DNA from: Allocoleopsis franciscana PCC 7113
GTDB taxonomy: Bacteria > Cyanobacteriota > Cyanobacteriia > Cyanobacteriales > Coleofasciculaceae
NCBI RefSeq assembly: GCF_000317515.1
Contig: NC_019738.1
Span: 3,064,001 to 3,128,000, forward strand
Direction: 5' to 3'
Length of the DNA stretch: 64,000 nt
Positions 27,146 to 37,076 of this stretch are shown here, piece after piece. A program made the position numbers and the translations under genes. The notes under the pieces are model-generated. The model saw nothing but the letters and a program-made list of their open reading frames with translations. It was not told the origin of the DNA and did not search any database. Position 1 is the first letter of the stretch, and every line of letters starts with the position of its first letter.

Positions 27146-30118
27146 TTAATCCGCTCCTTCAATAGGCGCAAAGCCTTGACGCTGAATGTTCTCCGTAATC
27201 GTGCGCGGTTCGAGGAATTGCAACAAATAGTCGGGGCCACCCGCTTTGGAACCCACGCCAGACATCTTAAAGCCGCCGAAGGGTTGTCGCGACACGATCG
27301 CCCCTGTAATGGTACGGTTGATGTAAAGGTTGCCCACTTCAAAATCCACCGAAGCTTGCTCAATATGGGACGGCGTGCGAGAGTACAATCCCCCCGTCAG
27401 TGCATAGTTGGTACCATTGGCAATATCCAGGGCTTCTTGAAAATTCTTCGCCGGAATCACAGCCACAACAGGGCCAAAAATTTCTTCTTGGGCAATCTTG
27501 GCATTGGGTGAAACATCCTTAAAAATCACCGGGCCAATAAAATAACCCGTATCGGGTGCGGACATTTCCAGAGCCACTTTAGCCTCTTGACGCCCCGTTT
27601 CAATATACTCTCGAATCCGATCGCGTGCCGTGGCATCAATCACCGGGCCAACTTGAGTACTGGGGGCTTCTGCTGGACCAATATTGAGCGATCGCGTGGC
27701 TTCCACGAACCGTTCCACAAAGGCATCATACACCGGTTCCAACACCACCACTCGCGAACAGGCAGAACACTTCTGACCGCTATAGCCAAACGCCGACTGC
27801 ACCGCACCCGCCACCGCTTGATCCAGGTCTGCACTTTCATCCACAATGAGGGCATTCTTGCCGCCCATCTCTGCAATCACCCGCTTCAAGTGCTTTTGCC
27901 CCGGTTGTACGGTAGCAGCATCCGAGAAAATCCGGCATCCCACTTCCTGGGAACCGGTAAAGGCAATCAGATGCACATCCGGATGATTCACCATGTAAGC
28001 ACCCACCTTGGAACCCTTGCCGGGGACGTATTGAAAAACGCCCTTCGGTATCCCTGCATCCACCAAAATCTCTGCCAATTTGGCGGCAATCACCGTAGAG
28101 ACTTCCGCTGGTTTGAGTAAGGTGCAATTCCCCGCCACCAATGCGGCAACCGTCATCCCCGTAGCAATGGCAAACGGGAAGTTCCAGGGAGAAATGACTA
28201 CCGCAATGCCTCTAGGTTGATAAACATAGCGATTATTCTCCCCCGGAATGTCGTAGTTATGTCCTTGATCGAGACGTTCTACCTCGTCGGCATAATAGCG
28301 GCAAAAATCAATCGCTTCCGAAACTTCCGCATCCGCTTCCCGCAGGGGTTTGCCAACTTCCAACACCACCCACGCGCAGAGTTCGTCCCGGCGTTGTTCC
28401 ATCAACTCTGCGGCTTTCCGCAACACCCCAGCCCGTTGTCGGACGGGGGTTTTCCGCCAACTTGGGAATGCTGCTTTCGCCGCTTGCAGGGCTTGTTCGG
28501 CTTGTTCTACACTAATCAGTCCAATTTTCCCAATCACTTCACTGGGGTTGGAGGGGTTGACAGAATCAACGATATCTGCTGTGGTTTGATACTCACCGTT
28601 GATCAGAGGTAAGTACGTTTTACCCAGCCGTTGACGAACGCTCTTCAAAGCTGATTGCGCCTTCTTGCGGGCATCCTCCCCGGCATAGTCGGTATCTGCC
28701 ACATTGGGAAACCCCGTTCTCCGTTCAGGGGAGTGTTGAGGAGATGCCACCACGGGTGCTGCCAACAGTTCCTCAATCGGACGTTCTTCCAAGTTTTGGC
28801 GCAAGAAGGAACTATTAGCGGTATTTTCCAACAATCGCCGGATCAAGTAAGCCATCCCTGGCAGCAAGTCCCCATAGGGCGCATACACCCGCACCCGATG
28901 CCCGCGCTTGACTAAGGCTTTTGCCAGTTGATCCCCCATGCCGTAAAGCACTTGCATCTCGAAGCGGCGGCGGGGGATGTTGAGGCTTTCGGCTATGGCG
29001 ATGGCTCGTGCTTGCGATCGCACATTATGACTCCCAATGGCAGAATAAACATACTCGTGATTTTCCAACAAAAGTTGGGTAATCTTCTCATAATTGGCAT
29101 CGGTTTCGGCTTTATCGTTATATACCGGCTGAGGCCAATCTTTTTGGGCGGCTTTAATCGTCTCCTGATCCCAATACGCCCCTTTAACTAAGCGCACGGT
29201 GATGGGATATCCCCGCTGTTTAGCCCAATCTATCAAGGCTTTGGCATCGTTCTCGCTATCCCGCAGATAAGCTTGCACTGTCATGCCGATATCGGTGCGA
29301 GTCCGGAATTCTTCTTCCATCAACAAGTCTTTGAGGATGGCAAAGGTCATGTCTTTGTAGACATACTGTTCCATGTCAAAGTGAACCGCAGCACCGAGTT
29401 CCTGAGCACGACGCAGCAGGGTGCGGATGCGATCGCACACTCGTTCTCGGCTACCCTGAGGATCGAGGGGGTCAAATTGGGAGTAAAATGCCGTTAACTT
29501 AACGGACACTTGAACTCGTGGCAACGGTTCTCCATCGGCAACATCAATTTCTGGCACCGATGACCAGTTTTGCGCTTCCTGCGTCAGTTTTTCCATCAAA
29601 TCAAGATAGCTTTGCAGGTAAGATTGCGCCTCGGCTTCTGTAATCACCGCCTCTCCCAATAGGTCAAGGGTAAATCCCATCTTATCTTTGCGTAAGCGTT
29701 CAATGGTCTTGAGGGTTTGTTTAATATTTTCCCCGGCAATATATTTATGCGCTAACGTTTCCACGGCAGTTGCCACGGTTGTTGCCGCCACTTGCCCCGG
29801 CAGCGAATCCGCTTGGGCAAAGTTGAGCATCCCTTTGAGGGCGGATGGCAGTTCAACCGATTCATCGCCTAGATATTCCTGCAAATGACGGGCAATTTCT
29901 GGCTTGCTCCGCAATGCGGGTAAAGTGTCAATGAAGCGAAATAGCTGCACCCGCAAACCAGGGTTACTCATCGCCCAATCCAGCAACTTATCATCCCAGC
30001 GGATTTGGTCGCGCACCTGGGCAAAAAAGGAGCGCTTTTCTCGTGTGGCTGCCAAAAGTTGTTTAGCAATTTCTTGGGTTTTGGCTTCGTAGGGGCGCTC
30101 GGATACTTCTAAGACCAC
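27146..30118 (-). CDS. putA: bifunctional proline dehydrogenase/glutamate-semialdehyde dehydrogenase
   Basis: The 990-residue enzyme has an N-terminal FAD-binding proline dehydrogenase barrel (about 90-470), with VRLVKGAYWDQE and AIGSHNVRS, and a tail AYLIRRLLENTANSSFLRQN that includes the substrate-binding arginine pair. A C-terminal aldehyde dehydrogenase domain follows (about 510-985), with WNFPFAIATGM, AFTGSQEVG, the general-base glutamate in EMGGKNALIV, and catalytic C784 in GQKCSACSR. It converts proline to glutamate through pyrroline-5-carboxylate, passing electrons to the quinone pool and NAD. No N-terminal ribbon-helix-helix DNA-binding domain is present, so it is enzymatic only. The gene is monocistronic. 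Confidence 0.93.
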   Translation of the reverse strand: MVLEVSERPYEAKTQEIAKQLLAATREKRSFFAQVRDQIRWDDKLLDWAMSNPGLRVQLFRFIDTLPALRSKPEIARHLQEYLGDESVELPSALKGMLNFAQADSLPGQVAATTVATAVETLAHKYIAGENIKQTLKTIERLRKDKMGFTLDLLGEAVITEAEAQSYLQSYLDLMEKLTQEAQNWSSVPEIDVADGEPLPRVQVSVKLTAFYSQFDPLDPQGSRERVCDRIRTLLRRAQELGAAVHFDMEQYVYKDMTFAILKDLLMEEEFRTRTDIGMTVQAYLRDSENDAKALIDWAKQRGYPITVRLVKGAYWDQETIKAAQKDWPQPVYNDKAETDANYEKITQLLLENHEYVYSAIGSHNVRSQARAIAIAESLNIPRRRFEMQVLYGMGDQLAKALVKRGHRVRVYAPYGDLLPGMAYLIRRLLENTANSSFLRQNLEERPIEELLAAPVVASPQHSPERRTGFPNVADTDYAGEDARKKAQSALKSVRQRLGKTYLPLINGEYQTTADIVDSVNPSNPSEVIGKIGLISVEQAEQALQAAKAAFPSWRKTPVRQRAGVLRKAAELMEQRRDELCAWVVLEVGKPLREADAEVSEAIDFCRYYADEVERLDQGHNYDIPGENNRYVYQPRGIAVVISPWNFPFAIATGMTVAALVAGNCTLLKPAEVSTVIAAKLAEILVDAGIPKGVFQYVPGKGSKVGAYMVNHPDVHLIAFTGSQEVGCRIFSDAATVQPGQKHLKRVIAEMGGKNALIVDESADLDQAVAGAVQSAFGYSGQKCSACSRVVVLEPVYDAFVERFVEATRSLNIGPAEAPSTQVGPVIDATARDRIREYIETGRQEAKVALEMSAPDTGYFIGPVIFKDVSPNAKIAQEEIFGPVVAVIPAKNFQEALDIANGTNYALTGGLYSRTPSHIEQASVDFEVGNLYINRTITGAIVSRQPFGGFKMSGVGSKAGGPDYLLQFLEPRTITENIQRQGFAPIEGAD

Positions 30119-30232
30119 AGCTAATATGACTCCCTGGATAAAACTGATGTGGAAGTTGGGGTTTCTCGTTGGTCTGTACCACTGACGCCAACAACGGAAT
30201 ACCCCTTTTTTGGTGAATTAACCCAAACTTCT

Positions 30233-30238
30233 ATTATA
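30233..30238 (-). promoter_or_regulatory. possible -10 element for putA
   Basis: The minus-strand text AAAAAGTATAATAG contains a consensus TATAAT at 30238-30233, about 115 bp before the putA ATG in an AT-rich region. No good -35 hexamer is spaced from it. An imperfect palindrome, ACTTCCGGAAGT-like, lies just upstream (about 30238-30253) and may be an operator. Confidence 0.3.
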
Positions 30239-30444
30239 CTTTTTCCGGAAGTTATAGTGTTTCTATATTAATGAACTATTAATAAAATTATTAGTGCTCT
30301 CTTTGTTGTTCTTGATACCTTTTGCATCCAAGGATTTTGAACACGCTGCTGTTAAAGAGTTTTAGTAATTAAAATCTAGCTTGTTTCAACTCAAATAGTA
30401 TCACCCAAGATACAGTTCTTCTCTACCCATTCCTTGTGGAAGGG

Positions 30445-31239
30445 TCAATCCGGAAAAATCCCTTCAGGTTCAGGATGAAAAATGTACTCATAATCAAACC
30501 CTAAAAAATTGGGGTCACGAATAATGGCAAATCCCAAATCTATCACTATATCTGTAGGGAAAGTTGCCATAACTAGCTGAACTAATTTTTTCGGGCTGAG
30601 TATGGGCTTTTTCACAAAATAATCCCGTTTAGAAAAGAATTCCCTTCGGTGTTCTGGTATAATTATTCCGTTGATTTGATGCGCTAATTGAATGGGTTTA
30701 ATATAGAGTTTAATGAATTCTTCTTGATTTCTCTGAAGCTGATATAACCTCTCATGCTGTAACCAACTCATTTGAAACATCAGCTTTAGGAGTTCAAAAC
30801 CCAAAATATAATTCAAAATATTATTTTGTTCTTCGGTACTAATTACCAAACGAAAGACTACTTTAAAATAAAGTTCAGGTTGGTTACGTAGCTCTTGAGC
30901 CGAATGAATATAAAATTGTTTAATATAACCCCGGAGTACCAATTCATCAAGTTCGCTTTCAACCTCAAATTTATCTAAATATTGTTTGACTCTATATTGG
31001 GTATTTCTATCCTGAAGTTTTCTTGAGACTAACCCATCCGCCGTATAATTATCTAAAAACTCAGCTTGTACCTCTGGAGGGGATACACAGATGAGATGAC
31101 ACAATAACAAAAGATGACGGCGTTGCTCCCAAGGCAAACTTTCAGCCCATTGTTTTGTATCTGGAGGAAGTTCTTCAAAAAGAATTTCAGAGCTAGTTTG
31201 TTCAAAGATCGATCCTCCTCTATATTTTTCTTCACTCAT
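30445..31239 (-). CDS. unknown soluble helical protein
   Basis: I do not recognise the family. The ATG at 31239 (264 residues, MSEEKYRGG...) is preferred over a TTG ten codons upstream. The product is mostly alpha-helical and charged, with LPPDTKQWAESLPWEQRRHLLLLCHL near residue 25 and LDKFEVESELDELVL near 85. A C-terminal region of short strands ends in YEYIFHPEPEGIF. No signal peptide, membrane segment or catalytic motif is visible. It sits alone between putA and the FG-GAP gene on the minus strand. The helical N-terminal pattern suggests a regulatory or protein-binding role, but that is a guess. Confidence 0.6.
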   Translation of the reverse strand: MSEEKYRGGSIFEQTSSEILFEELPPDTKQWAESLPWEQRRHLLLLCHLICVSPPEVQAEFLDNYTADGLVSRKLQDRNTQYRVKQYLDKFEVESELDELVLRGYIKQFYIHSAQELRNQPELYFKVVFRLVISTEEQNNILNYILGFELLKLMFQMSWLQHERLYQLQRNQEEFIKLYIKPIQLAHQINGIIIPEHRREFFSKRDYFVKKPILSPKKLVQLVMATFPTDIVIDLGFAIIRDPNFLGFDYEYIFHPEPEGIFPD

Positions 31240-31556
31240 AGCTTGAAGGAGCGATAAGAATGCCAACAAAAATAAGCCGAAGATAGCTTCAAATAACTTA
31301 CCACTTGTGAGGCTCGTCTAGGACTAAATATTTTAGTCGGTTTTGAGCTACCTTCTTCTCTGCCTTACGGATAAGTCTGGAAACCTTGACGACTAGGACT
31401 TGATTTTCAGTTGAGACCTCTCAAAGTCAGGCTCAAAGAGGAGGTTCTTCGGTTTTGCCTACCTGTCTTTTTTCGCTAGTAAACCCAGGCAGAAATAATT
31501 GACCCGTTTTTTTATCGATTTTTCTCCCCTCCCCCAAAGATGGTGACGAAATCGGC

Positions 31557-32924
31557 TTAGGCAGAAGGATATGGCACTCGGATGAGCTGATTCGCCTTGG
31601 GTGAGGAGATTTTGGCAATTTTCCCATCCGGCCAACGCACTTCAATTTGTTTAATAACCGGATTCTCACCCAAACCGAAATGGGCGATGGGTTCCATTTG
31701 GCAGAGATAACCACTACCCGCATCAATGACTCGGCGTTGGGTTTGTTGTTCCCCAATTAAGGTAACAATCGATCCCCGTGCGGGTGCTCCTCGCTCTGTT
31801 AAGGGGAGTACCCTAAACCATGCATGACCATTTTCGGGTGGGGAATATAAGGTGATGGGTTGGACTGTGGCTTCTCCATGAGCAATGAAAAGTGTAAGTT
31901 GACCATCCTCATCTAAATCGCCCACCGCCGCACCTGTACCGGCACCGTCTGGTTCCCAAGCTTCCCCTGTATCGATCGCTTTCCAAGTCCCCGCCCGATA
32001 AGCAAACAGGCGATTGGGTTCACCCATGTTGTTGAAAAACAACTCCTCATACCCATCATTATCGAAATCGGCGCTAATCACCGTGCGGATCGGAGAGGGA
32101 ATTGCCATGTCAGGAGGGGCAACATCTTTAAAATGCCCCGGTACTCCTTGTAAATACATCCGGTGCGGGCCTAACCAGTTGCCGTAAACCAGATCGAATC
32201 GACCATCCCCATCCGCATCTAACGCCACTAAACCGCGACCATTTTGATCAGGGTCATCAATACCTGCCATTTGGGCCATCTCTTTAAATGTGCCATCACC
32301 TTGGTTGCGAAACAAAAAATTCCGTCCATGTTCATTGACGGCGAAAATATCCATGTGATCGGAAACCAAGGGCAGGGAAATAACGGAACGTCCACCTGTG
32401 GTTAAGTCCAGTCCCACTTCTGGTGCAACATCAACCAAGTGACCCTTTTCATTGAGTTCATACAACCGCATTGGGCCGCCGTAATTGGCGACGAAGAATC
32501 CATATTGTCCAGTTCCCTTTCGGTCTACACAAACGACGGAACGACCGGCAGTGAAATTGATAGCGTTTTGATTTTCGGGTAAGGAAAATAGATCCACCCA
32601 CTTGCCATCTCGGTAGTCAAATAAGCAATCGCCAAATCCCTTTCGCCCAGCAAACGTATCTGTATTGAGGACATAGATTTCTTCCCGTCCATCGCCATCA
32701 ATGTCACCCGCGGCAACACCAATGGCTTGTCGTCCAGCATCAGCTAGAATTTCATCTGCAATATTGACCAATCCCTGCCCATTGTATTTCAGCACCAGAT
32801 TCGGGCCATTAAACCCTGCCACAAATAACTCGAAGGAGCCATCCCCATCGACATCTGTTATAGCAAGGCCGTAATTCATCTGAATCGGGTTATCCAACAG
32901 GAATTTGCTCTTGTTAGTAAACAT
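31557..32924 (-). CDS. CRTAC1-like FG-GAP/VCBS beta-propeller protein with ASPIC/UnbV tail
   Basis: The 455-residue product contains about six FG-GAP-type repeats marked by calcium-binding DxDxDG loops: TDVDGDGSFELFVAG (about 20), AGDIDGDGREEIYVL (about 73), LDADGDGRFDLVYGN, ADFDNDGYEELFFNN and GDLDEDGQLTLFIAH. The C-terminal 70 residues (RGAPARGSIVTLI, HFGLGENPVIKQIEVRWPDG) match the ASPIC/UnbV domain that closes CRTAC1 family proteins. The fold should be a calcium-stabilised beta-propeller for protein or glycan binding. Unusually for this family, no signal peptide is evident at the start, MFTNKSKFLLDNPI. Single gene. Confidence 0.85.
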   Translation of the reverse strand: MFTNKSKFLLDNPIQMNYGLAITDVDGDGSFELFVAGFNGPNLVLKYNGQGLVNIADEILADAGRQAIGVAAGDIDGDGREEIYVLNTDTFAGRKGFGDCLFDYRDGKWVDLFSLPENQNAINFTAGRSVVCVDRKGTGQYGFFVANYGGPMRLYELNEKGHLVDVAPEVGLDLTTGGRSVISLPLVSDHMDIFAVNEHGRNFLFRNQGDGTFKEMAQMAGIDDPDQNGRGLVALDADGDGRFDLVYGNWLGPHRMYLQGVPGHFKDVAPPDMAIPSPIRTVISADFDNDGYEELFFNNMGEPNRLFAYRAGTWKAIDTGEAWEPDGAGTGAAVGDLDEDGQLTLFIAHGEATVQPITLYSPPENGHAWFRVLPLTERGAPARGSIVTLIGEQQTQRRVIDAGSGYLCQMEPIAHFGLGENPVIKQIEVRWPDGKIAKISSPKANQLIRVPYPSA

Positions 32925-33385
32925 GTTGGCGGCTATTTAGGTTATTACTCCAATCTTGCACCATTCTCAGTAGGTAAAAAAACTGGCTCGGAGTTAAAAC
33001 TTCGAGTTCATAGAGGGATTCAGGAGTAAGTCTCACAGAAAAAAGGCCGAATGATGTGGGTTTATGGCAGGATAAAAAACACTGATATCAGTGGTCTTTG
33101 AATGGATTTTTTGTAAGAGTCAGTATGAATTTCGATACAATCAAACTCCCCAAATTAGGTAGGGGTTTAAAAATACTTCTCAGACGGGCATTCTAATGGT
33201 TGCCAACTTGGATTATCCCTAATAAATTAAGTTAAAATAACGTAAGTTTTTTATTCTAGTGGTCGGCGGTAATTGATAGCATTTAATGGAAATTTATCAA
33301 TTGAAAACCTCCTTATCCTAACTATTTTACTCCCTAAAGCTGGGGATAAGAAGGTCTCAATCAGGAAGTCAGGCGTTTAAGCTCT
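32925..33385. other. intergenic region with one hairpin
   Basis: No gene is supported. An eleven-pair imperfect stem, CCTCCTTATCC at 33308-33318 and GGATAAGAAGG at 33344-33354, lies just downstream of the minus-strand small membrane gene and may terminate it. The rest is AT-rich without recognisable features. Confidence 0.4.
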
Positions 33386-33583
33386 CTATTCAAAATAATG
33401 TACATTCGCGATCGGGGCGACCAAAGGCCATAACAAAGCGGCGATAAAAATATCTATTACAACAGCGGAAGCCTCTTGCAGAGATAATGGGCTATCTGGA
33501 GTGAAGCGCTCTAACCAAGTTATGAAGTAATAGGTAATCGCCATCAGGTAAGCAACGACTAAAGAAGCTAAAAACATTAACAC
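33386..33583 (-). CDS. 65-residue two-helix membrane protein, unknown
   Basis: The product begins MLMFLASLVVAYLMAITYYFITWLERF, a first transmembrane helix, followed by a polar loop (TPDSPLSLQEASAVV) and a second helix, IDIFIAALLWPLVAPIA. I know no family for it. It lies next to a decayed CHAT-domain fragment on the same strand. No strong ribosome site is seen, so it may be non-functional. Confidence 0.4.
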   Translation of the reverse strand: MLMFLASLVVAYLMAITYYFITWLERFTPDSPLSLQEASAVVIDIFIAALLWPLVAPIANVHYFE

Positions 33584-33602
33584 AATACGAGACTAGGAAA
33601 CG

Positions 33603-33786
33603 CTATACCGCATCGTTGACTAACCATAAGGTGGCAATGACGGACTTAGCTCCAGCATTGAGAAAATAGTAACTGATGCCTGCCATCTCAACACCATCGC
33701 GATCGGGGCCACCCAAAGCCGTTTCGCAAGCCGACAGGACAACTAAGTGGATATTGGCTAAATCTTGCAGGCTTCTAACATCGCTT
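33603..33786 (-). pseudogene. CHAT-domain (caspase-like) gene remnant
   Basis: The minus-strand frame reads LANIHLVVLSACETALGG, then GVEMAGISYYFLNAGAKSV, then IATLWLVNDAV and a stop. This is the core of a CHAT domain including the catalytic cysteine of SACET. No start codon or upstream catalytic-histidine segment is present. Further upstream the family-like text continues in a different frame (VTEAMLEA), indicating a frameshift. The normal sequence after LWLVND is lost. CHAT proteases in cyanobacteria usually follow TPR regions and take part in conflict or cell-death systems; only this scrap remains here. Confidence 0.75.
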
Positions 33787-33866
33787 CTGTAACCGGATGG
33801 AATTTTATTCTGGAGGGTCTATCTGTAGCCGAATGTTAGTGAAATAGTATGAGCTAACTCAACCTA

Positions 33867-36638
33867 TTAGTTAGGTGGATCGAAGCGATTGACTAAGGCA
33901 GACACTGCAACCATTGGTAACCCAATGAGTAGGCAGAGCAACCATTGATTAACGTCCAGTGGTGCCGTGGAAAACAAGTTATTCATCAAGCTCCATTGAC
34001 TGAAGCTGACCTGCAAAAGTACAGTACAGGCAATACCAATACCAATGGCTCTGGCATCACTAATTTGTTCGATTCTACCTCGAAGTTTATTAACGATTGC
34101 ACTTCCTAGTTGGCTAATACTCAAAAGGTAAAAAATTCGTCCTGCTACTAAGGCTTGAATGGCCATCGTGCGAGCTAAATCGATATTTCCTGTAGTGGCT
34201 TTTATCCATTCAAATACGCCGAAAATCAAAATCCAGTTAAAAACAGAAATGACCACAATGCGCTTGAGCAACCTCCCAGAAAGCAAGGGTTCATTTGGCT
34301 TACGTGGGGGGCGTTGCATCTCTCGCTGCGACTTCGGCTCAAAGGCTAGGGGAACGGTCATGGTGATGGAATTAACCATATTCAGCCAGAGAACTTGTAA
34401 CGATAAGATGGGCAAGGCTCTAGCTAACAGTACGCTAATCAAAATCGTCATCGATTCCCCACCGTTTACGGGGAGAATAAACGCGATCGCTTTTTGCAAA
34501 TTTCGATAAACGGTACGTCCTTCCTCAACTGCCGCTTCGATAGAGGCAAAGTTATCATTCGTCAAAATCATGTCAGAGGCTTCTTTCGCCACCTCCGTCC
34601 CCCCCTGTCCCATCGCAATGCCGATATCAGCTTGCTTGAGAGCCGGTGCATCATTAACCCCGTCTCCCGTCATAGCGACAACTTCGCCTTTGGATTGCAG
34701 GGCTTCAACCAAACGCAATTTCTGTTCCGGGGCAACACGGGCAAACACAGAACCATTTTCTACTGCGGTGGCAAGTTCCTGTTTATCCATTTGGGTGAGT
34801 TCTTGTCCTGTGAAGGCCAAAACTTCCTGATTTTTGTTAAATCCCATCCGAGATGCGATCGCTCGTGCCGTAACCGCATGATCGCCCGTAATCATCTTCA
34901 CCTGGATACCCGCATCTTGGCAGGCTTGCACAGCCCTAATCGCTTCTTCTCGCGGGGGATCGATCATGCCCTGCAACCCGATTAAAATTAGACCTGCTTC
35001 AATATCTCGATGATCTAGCGAGTTCTGAGTATCGGGTGCAGATTTCATGGCAAAAGCCAACACCCGCAACCCTTGATGAGCCATCGCATCAACTTCCCGA
35101 TGCACCACTTCTTGCTCTACAGGTATCAGTTCCCCCTGTTCATCCAACATCTGCTGACAACGAGAGATCAATGCCTCTACCGAACCTTTAACATAGATAA
35201 TCCTGTGTTCTGAATCCTGGTATGCCAGTGGCGAAGAGGCAAATTTTCCCTCTTGCTTTTTGCCTTGTTCATGCAACGTTGCCATGTACTGAAACTCAGA
35301 TTCAAAGGGAATACCATCTAGTCTAGGCATCTCCCGTTCTAAATTTGGCTGAGTCAATCCCACTTTGTTGGCAACCGCAATTAACCCTCCCTCAGTTGGA
35401 TCGCCAACGACCTGCCATTGACCGTCCTTTTCTTCCAAGTGAGAATCGTTACACAACAATCCAGCTTTCAGACATTCCAGAAGGATGGGGGAACTGTTCG
35501 GCTCAACTGGTTGTTCATTTTGTAGGATTTCTCCTTGTGGAGCATAACCCGCACCACTGGCAGTATAGTGCTGACCCCCTGCATAAATCGCTTGCACGGT
35601 CATTTGATTTTCTGTCAGCGTACCCGTTTTGTCCGAACAAATGACTGTTGCACCACCTAGAGTCTCAACGGCGGGTAATTTGCGAACAATGGCATGGCGA
35701 CGCGCCATCCGGGAAACGCCAATGGCTAGCGTTATGGTAACGACGGCGGGCAAACCTTCGGGAATTGCACTAACTGCCAAGGCAACAGCCGCCTCAAACA
35801 TCGTCACCCAGGAGTTGCCGTACCCCAAACCAACGGCAAACGTCAGCGCGGCTACCCCCAGAATGATGTAGAGCAACGTGCGACTGAATTTATCAAATTT
35901 ACGGGTTAACGGGGTTGAGAGATTCGCGTGTTGCTCCATTAATTGGGAAATCCGTCCCGTTTCGGTCGCTTCTCCAATTGCAACAACCATACCCCTTCCC
36001 TGCCCAAACGTGACAAAGCTACCCCCATAAGCCATGTTAGTTCGTTCGGCTAGGGGAGCCTTTGGATCGAGCGGTTGCGTGTCCTTTTCTACAGCAAGCG
36101 ACTCACCTGTAAGGGCTGATTCATTTACCTGCAAGTTACGCGCACTGACGAGTCGCAAATCGGCGGGTACTTTGTCCCCAGAAGTAAGAAGTACCAAATC
36201 GCCCGGTACTAATTCAGTCGAAGGAATTTTTACCTTTTGACCATCGCGCAGGAGGGTGGCATCGGTTTGGACGGAGGAGGCTAAAGCTGCGATCGCACTC
36301 TCAGCTTTTGATTCTTGAACAAACCCGATGATGGCGTTAATCAGCGTCACGCCCCAAATCACCCAGGCGTTCACCCATTCTCCCAAAAACGCTTTGATTG
36401 CACCCGCAATCAGTAAGATGTACAAGAGCGGTTGGTTAAATTGCAGGAGAAACCGCATCAAAGGACTTTTCCCCGGTTTGCCCTTGAGTTCGTTAGAACC
36501 ATAACGTTCCTGTCGCTTTGCTGCTTCAGCCGATGTTAATCCTGTTTCTAGATTGCTGTCTAAATGCCGAGGAACTTCCCGTACAGACAGATGGTGCCAT
36601 TGCTGTGACTGACTTTTTTCGTTTGCCGCTGCTGTCAT
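33867..36638 (-). CDS. P-type cation-transporting ATPase (PacL/Ca-type subfamily, altered M6 site)
   Basis: The 923-residue pump has an N-terminal cation-ATPase domain (WHHLSVREVPRHL), the TGES actuator loop (near 175), PEGLP in M4, phosphorylation site D336 in CSDKTGTLT, KGSVE in the nucleotide-binding domain, TGDGVNDAPALKQADIG near 665, and about ten transmembrane helices. This is the P2-type architecture of Ca or Na/H pumps, exporting cations at the expense of ATP. In M6 the sequence is WLNMVNSITM: N753 is kept, but the positions that are Thr-Asp in SERCA are N756-S757. The Asp that binds calcium is therefore missing, and the transported ion is uncertain. It is monocistronic, divergent from the gene at 37077. 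Confidence 0.9.
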   Translation of the reverse strand: MTAAANEKSQSQQWHHLSVREVPRHLDSNLETGLTSAEAAKRQERYGSNELKGKPGKSPLMRFLLQFNQPLLYILLIAGAIKAFLGEWVNAWVIWGVTLINAIIGFVQESKAESAIAALASSVQTDATLLRDGQKVKIPSTELVPGDLVLLTSGDKVPADLRLVSARNLQVNESALTGESLAVEKDTQPLDPKAPLAERTNMAYGGSFVTFGQGRGMVVAIGEATETGRISQLMEQHANLSTPLTRKFDKFSRTLLYIILGVAALTFAVGLGYGNSWVTMFEAAVALAVSAIPEGLPAVVTITLAIGVSRMARRHAIVRKLPAVETLGGATVICSDKTGTLTENQMTVQAIYAGGQHYTASGAGYAPQGEILQNEQPVEPNSSPILLECLKAGLLCNDSHLEEKDGQWQVVGDPTEGGLIAVANKVGLTQPNLEREMPRLDGIPFESEFQYMATLHEQGKKQEGKFASSPLAYQDSEHRIIYVKGSVEALISRCQQMLDEQGELIPVEQEVVHREVDAMAHQGLRVLAFAMKSAPDTQNSLDHRDIEAGLILIGLQGMIDPPREEAIRAVQACQDAGIQVKMITGDHAVTARAIASRMGFNKNQEVLAFTGQELTQMDKQELATAVENGSVFARVAPEQKLRLVEALQSKGEVVAMTGDGVNDAPALKQADIGIAMGQGGTEVAKEASDMILTNDNFASIEAAVEEGRTVYRNLQKAIAFILPVNGGESMTILISVLLARALPILSLQVLWLNMVNSITMTVPLAFEPKSQREMQRPPRKPNEPLLSGRLLKRIVVISVFNWILIFGVFEWIKATTGNIDLARTMAIQALVAGRIFYLLSISQLGSAIVNKLRGRIEQISDARAIGIGIACTVLLQVSFSQWSLMNNLFSTAPLDVNQWLLCLLIGLPMVAVSALVNRFDPPN

Positions 36639-37076
36639 GTTGTTCGCTCCAAGTCTTAACCCTGACAGGTGAGCTAAAAACTAAAGCTCCTTCAGGGGTT
36701 GTTTAACAGGCAGGAAAGTTTCTATATCCATCCAGTCTGGAAAACAAATGTGATGAGAAAATGACAAATACTACTTTTAAATATTGCTCAAATACCTACT
36801 GAAACAACGGGAATCATTTTTCAGATTTCTCACCTATTGCAGATGCATTTTTTTCTTACTGAAGGCGAGATACCCGACTACAAGCGAGAAGTCGAGTATC
36901 TGAATTGCTGGCATCTCACAACTCAAATAGGATTCCTATAAAACAGCACTAAATCTACAAAACTCTCAAGAATTCAGTTGAGGCAAATTTTTGATAACGC
37001 TGTCACTTTTTGATCACATTTGTTGTAGACACTGAAGACAGTAGGTTCAGGAAATGAACGAAGGAGAAGCACTATT
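36639..37076. other. divergent intergenic region with a hairpin
   Basis: It separates the P-type ATPase from a small exported protein gene. An eleven-base stem with one mismatch (GATACCCGACT at 36869-36879, AGTCGAGTATC at 36890-36900) lies in the middle. The 3' end contains AAGGAGAAGC, the ribosome site of the next gene. No open frame is supported. Confidence 0.4.

Noticed and set aside
27587-28120. 177-codon open frame opposite putA
   Set aside because: Antisense shadow of a strongly conserved enzyme gene; composition is His/Arg-rich as expected for such shadows.
31433-31756. 107-codon open frame on the minus strand at the 3' end of the FG-GAP gene
   Set aside because: Another frame of the same strand; the FG-GAP gene with its ASPIC/UnbV tail is clearly the coding frame.
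34494-34985. 163-codon open frame opposite the P-type ATPase
   Set aside because: Antisense shadow of conserved catalytic regions with no independent support.
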